DNA of 33,767 nt, from the NCBI GenBank assembly GCA_018896765.1, contig JAHILZ010000053.1, positions 1 through 33,767 of the forward strand, written 5' to 3'. Source of the stretch: Patescibacteria group bacterium. Lineage in GTDB: Bacteria > Patescibacteriota > Minisyncoccia > JAHIHE01. How positions within the stretch are numbered: position 1 is the stretch's first letter; every line of letters begins with the position of its first letter. Under the pieces are notes generated by a model. That model had not been told where the DNA came from. It searched no databases and saw only the letters and a list, made by a program, of their open reading frames with translations. Made by a program: the position numbers and the translations under genes. Of the stretch, positions 31,297-33,767 are shown in pieces.

Positions 31297-31739
31297 AAAG
31301 ATTTGAAGTTATAAGTTATCAGCTGTTATTTGTGAGTTATCGTCTGGTCGCAATTGCTGAACGAAGCTCGAACCTTTTTCGAGCGAAAATCGCTCGAATG
31401 ATTTGAAACCCCGCCCCAGCGTTTCCGCCCGCCGAAACTCGGCGAGCAAAGCAAAACAATTTTCTTTTCAATTTTTTGTATTTGGCGCGCGACCCTTTTT
31501 CTTTTAAAAGGATTTGAAAATTGTTTTGCTTTGATGTTTGGCTTAATGCCAAACGGCGGAAACGCTTCCCACCCCACTGCGCCTACGGCGCAGAACAGGC
31601 GGGCAAAAATTCCTTCCCCCCAACCCCCTTCCTTTTTGCCCGTCTGAATGCCTGCCCGCCAAAGTTTTAACGACGGCGGGGACGGCCAGAATTTTTTGCG
31701 AGCGGACGGCGGGGCTATAAATAATAATAGCAAAAATTA
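31297..31739. other. Intergenic region, GC-richer, with hairpins
   Basis: 443 bp without a convincing gene. The composition jumps to GC-rich. It contains TTCGAGCG-AAAAT-CGCTCGAA (31378-31398), CTGCGCC-TAC-GGCGCAG (31577-31593) and repeated CCCGCC/GGCGG words near 31420 and 31655. Frames open on the minus strand give low-complexity, Pro/Lys/Trp-rich translations without domain features. Probably a dispersed non-coding repeat element. Confidence 0.5.
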
Positions 31740-32450
31740 CTATTTTTGAAAAAGCTGACGAACATTAAGCTTGAAATCGTGTATATCTAAATGCAGGCGA
31801 TTAAGTCCTTGCCATGCTTTCTTATGGCATTTTCTGAATGGCTTGCGAGATCCGCATATACAAAATTTTTCATCGCTTGGCTTTCGCAATTGCTTGCTAT
31901 ATTCCTTCCAATTTTCATCGGCTCTCAACAATTTTGTGTTTTCTCTAATACCTTGTTCAGTTATCTCGGCGGGGTCTTCCGCGTGGTATTCCAAAACACC
32001 AAGACCGCCATGGCTATATTCACCCCATGGCCATTTGCCAAATTTTTCAAAGTAGCTAAGTCCATATAAATATGGAACAACAAGATTTTCTATAAAGACC
32101 GCAAGATTTGAACCTGGTGGAAATTTTTCTTTTTCTTCTTGTCTTACACACAAACAAGCTGTATTTTTTTGCGACGGATTGCAGTGTAATCGCCGCAAGT
32201 CTGTTATTTTGTACTTTTTACCAATAGCTTGCGTTCGTCCACCTATTTCTATCATGAGCGGGGGTTGGGACGGAAATATGCTTGGCGTGATAATCAAAAT
32301 CTCAAAAGCATCATTTATCTGGTATCCTTCGTATTCAGCATAAATATCAATAGCACCCTTCCAAACACCTTGTTGCTCCAGTTTTAACTTGGAAAATTTT
32401 GTTTGTACTTCATCAATCTTTTTTTGAGAAAAATTGTATAGGGAAGACAT
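31740..32450 (-). CDS. E2-like ubiquitin-conjugating fold protein with SEC-C zinc motif
   Basis: 236 aa. Residues 1-150 have the bacterial E2-like plan: GVWKGAIDIY strand, FEILIITPSIFPSQPPLMIEI, and a cysteine region LRRLHCNPSQKNTACLCVR (C99 or C101 the likely catalytic residue). The WPWGEYSHGGLGVLEY segment is typical of CBASS-associated E2 proteins. The C-terminus carries a SEC-C zinc knot, FCICGSRKPFRKCHK (C197, C199, C208, H209). In type II CBASS, E2-type proteins attach the CD-NTase C-terminus to a target and prime it. The gene starts 6 bp after the CD-NTase stop. No E1 or JAB gene is present, matching the short type II arrangement. Confidence 0.82.
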   Translation of the reverse strand: MSSLYNFSQKKIDEVQTKFSKLKLEQQGVWKGAIDIYAEYEGYQINDAFEILIITPSIFPSQPPLMIEIGGRTQAIGKKYKITDLRRLHCNPSQKNTACLCVRQEEKEKFPPGSNLAVFIENLVVPYLYGLSYFEKFGKWPWGEYSHGGLGVLEYHAEDPAEITEQGIRENTKLLRADENWKEYSKQLRKPSDEKFCICGSRKPFRKCHKKAWQGLNRLHLDIHDFKLNVRQLFQK

Positions 32451-32456
32451 AGCATG

Positions 32457-33419
32457 TTATTGCGCCCATGGTTTTGAAGGGTTGCGGATAATTGTTGGTC
32501 CATTTGATTGATAACCATAATTGCTATTTTTGTTATCATCGCTGGACTCAAAAATTTTTTTCCATTCTTTTACCGCTTCATCGTCATTACCCTCTTTTTC
32601 TAGCTTAACCGCTTTTTCTGCAATTTCTTTTTCTTCATTGACTAAACCGAGCAATTTGGTTCGCGTGCCGTCGTTGTCTAAATACTCATCAATAATATTG
32701 CTTTCATTTGCGGGGTCTTCCATTCCTGCTGACTGTAAATTTTGTACGGCGTTCGCAAAAAAATTTGCAAGGCCTTGAGAATATGAGCTGATTTCTTCAC
32801 CACCCAAAATCTCAACAGCAAGCATTTCTAGATGAAATGATTTTACATAATCGCATTTTTCTCGCTTCCAAAACTTAAGCAATTTAACAATAGGGACAAG
32901 CCGCTTAACTCCACTGGAATCAGATGTTTCATTCGCTGATGTTAAATTACTACCATGAAGTTTAGGATTGGATTCAATAGCTTGTAGAGTATTCTTGTCA
33001 AAAATTTTATATCGTTCGTCTTTTTCTATTTGGATTGCCGGAACAACATCAATCTGAAAATTTTCTTTATAGACAACTCCCATCGATCGTTTTTGCTCCT
33101 GAATTTCCTCAATATCCGCATCGTCATTTTTTATTTGCTCTAAAGCGTTTTTAACTATACTTAATAAATCCGGCAATTCGCTTTCTCCGTAATCTTTCTT
33201 GCTGAAAGCTAAAAAGAAATCAACATCAAATTTATTATCGTCCTTGGGACGAATCATTGTGTTGCGGGCATAAGAGCCGGTCAAAAAATCGTCTTCAACC
33301 GGAAGTTTTTCGCGTAATTTTTCACGCAATATATTATGCTTTCGCGAAATTAGATCGCTTTCGCTTTTTGTTAGCTCTAATTTGCCAGCTAATTCTTTAA
33401 AAAATTCTTCAGTAGTCAT
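32457..33419 (-). CDS. CD-NTase (cGAS/DncV-like nucleotidyltransferase), CBASS type
   Basis: 320 aa. Nucleotidyltransferase motifs: FLTGSYARNTMIRPKDD (GS at 48-49), the catalytic pair FDVDFFL (D65, D67) and the third acidic residue in FQIDVVPAI (D124). A helical sensor-type C-terminal half follows, with VKLLKFWKREK and FHLEMLAVEIL. The tail is NYGYQSNGPTIIRNPSKPWAQ-like, flexible and Gly/Pro-rich, ending in KPWAQ. Such enzymes make cyclic oligonucleotide alarms on phage infection. It forms an operon with the E2-like gene downstream. The expected effector gene is not intact in this window. Confidence 0.85.
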   Translation of the reverse strand: MTTEEFFKELAGKLELTKSESDLISRKHNILREKLREKLPVEDDFLTGSYARNTMIRPKDDNKFDVDFFLAFSKKDYGESELPDLLSIVKNALEQIKNDDADIEEIQEQKRSMGVVYKENFQIDVVPAIQIEKDERYKIFDKNTLQAIESNPKLHGSNLTSANETSDSSGVKRLVPIVKLLKFWKREKCDYVKSFHLEMLAVEILGGEEISSYSQGLANFFANAVQNLQSAGMEDPANESNIIDEYLDNDGTRTKLLGLVNEEKEIAEKAVKLEKEGNDDEAVKEWKKIFESSDDNKNSNYGYQSNGPTIIRNPSKPWAQ

Positions 33420-33436
33420 AATTTTATTTCGGTTAA

Positions 33437-33646
33437 TTATTGTTTATAGCTAGTAGTAATTAATGTTGTAATAATGTCATTTAATAAACGACCGCGAAAA
33501 TTTACAATTGTCGTATTCGGGTTGTTACTGATTTTGTTTCTTATTTCATTTGGTATTGATTGACCGTCTTGCGGTGAAAATTCAGGAAAATAAAAGATCA
33601 TGCCAGCATTAGATTTTTTATTTGCTAAAATTGGGTCATACTCAAT
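33437..33646 (-). pseudogene. 3' fragment of the gene upstream of the CD-NTase (effector remnant?)
   Basis: An open frame with no plausible start encodes about 69 residues: IEYDPILANKKSNAGMIFYF, PEFSPQDGQSIPNEIRNKI and a tail VNFRGRLLNDIITTLI. It stops 17 bp before the CD-NTase ATG, as an operon partner would. The upstream end runs into the terminal region of an IS (stop at 33647-33649). In CBASS operons the effector commonly sits here. The fragment is too short to assign a family. Confidence 0.55.
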
Positions 33647-33665
33647 TTAACACTAGTTTGAAAAC

Positions 33666-33767
33666 TTATCCATATAGTTTTGATACCCTGAACAGGAAGA
33701 ATTTCTTATCGGTCACGCCTCTTACTACTGCTCTGAATCCTTTGAGTTTTGCATTAAACGATTCTGC
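33666..33767 (-). mobile_element. Transposase C-terminus (ISAon1/ISL3-like), runs off window
   Basis: 33 codons plus stop: AESFNAKLKGFRAVVRGV, then TDKKFFLFRVSKLYG. The ESFNAK-x-KGFR ... FFLFR pattern matches the end of ISAon1-type DDE transposases, common in Bacteroidota. The IS end is probably within 33632-33665 (GGGTCATACTCAATTTAACA), but only one end is visible so the inverted repeat cannot be confirmed. Confidence 0.75.

Noticed and set aside
31326..31733. Minus-strand frame of 135 codons before the E2-like gene
   Set aside because: Translation is low complexity (Pro, Lys, Trp, Gly), overlaps several GC hairpins, has overlapping open frames of similar style, and shows no ribosome site or domain.

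Overview
The window looks like a chromosomal segment of an AT-rich, small-genome bacterium, most likely a member of the Candidate Phyla Radiation / Patescibacteria (Parcubacteria-like). The reasons are an S21-type ribosomal protein with a long tail, an EF-P without the usual PGKG tip, a class III ribonucleotide reductase, compact single-gene transcription units, and many AT-rich palindromic intergenic repeats. TGA acts as a stop here (for example in the kinase-like gene ending at 13648), so the Gracilibacteria recoding does not apply. This placement is inference from gene content and style, not from a phylogeny.

Layout. 1-6425: rpsU, two membrane proteins, yqeY, ybeY, an undecaprenol/diacylglycerol kinase gene, then ftsA and ftsZ separated by a possible structured RNA or MITE. 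6498-9802: an anaerobic ribonucleotide reductase whose catalytic and glycyl-radical parts are separate genes, followed by its activase nrdG. 10043-18541: a mosaic island with a DUF523 protein, a stand-alone GHKL ATPase, an APH-like kinase, a short UvrA-like ABC protein and RecQ. It is studded with four related palindromes, a 159-bp MITE and the 5' remnant of a second recQ. 18921-23010: efp (minus strand), comEC split into a membrane channel gene and a metallo-beta-lactamase gene, and ndk.

23036-24230 is the most unusual stretch. Two consecutive small units each carry a near-perfect sigma70-type promoter, a 29-codon leader ORF, an intrinsic terminator whose 5' arm can pair with the 3' end of that leader ORF, and a tiny gene with a strong Shine-Dalgarno. 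The two leader peptides resemble each other. A tRNA-like sequence with a 9-nt anticodon loop lies inside the second unit. This looks like a duplicated ribosome-sensing attenuation cassette controlling unknown small proteins.

24250-28081 (minus strand) is a MacA/MacB-type ABC exporter operon. 28409-30332 holds a Nudix hydrolase and a phytoene-desaturase-like FAD oxidoreductase. 30463-33419 (minus strand) holds an internally duplicated protein of unknown function, then a CD-NTase plus an E2-like protein with a C-terminal SEC-C zinc motif, resembling a short type II CBASS operon. The gene just upstream of the CD-NTase survives only as a 3' fragment, cut by the end of an insertion sequence whose transposase C-terminus runs off the window. 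The system may therefore have lost its effector.

AT-rich inverted repeats recur in at least ten gaps, including the split points of nrdD and comEC and the inside of the exporter operon.
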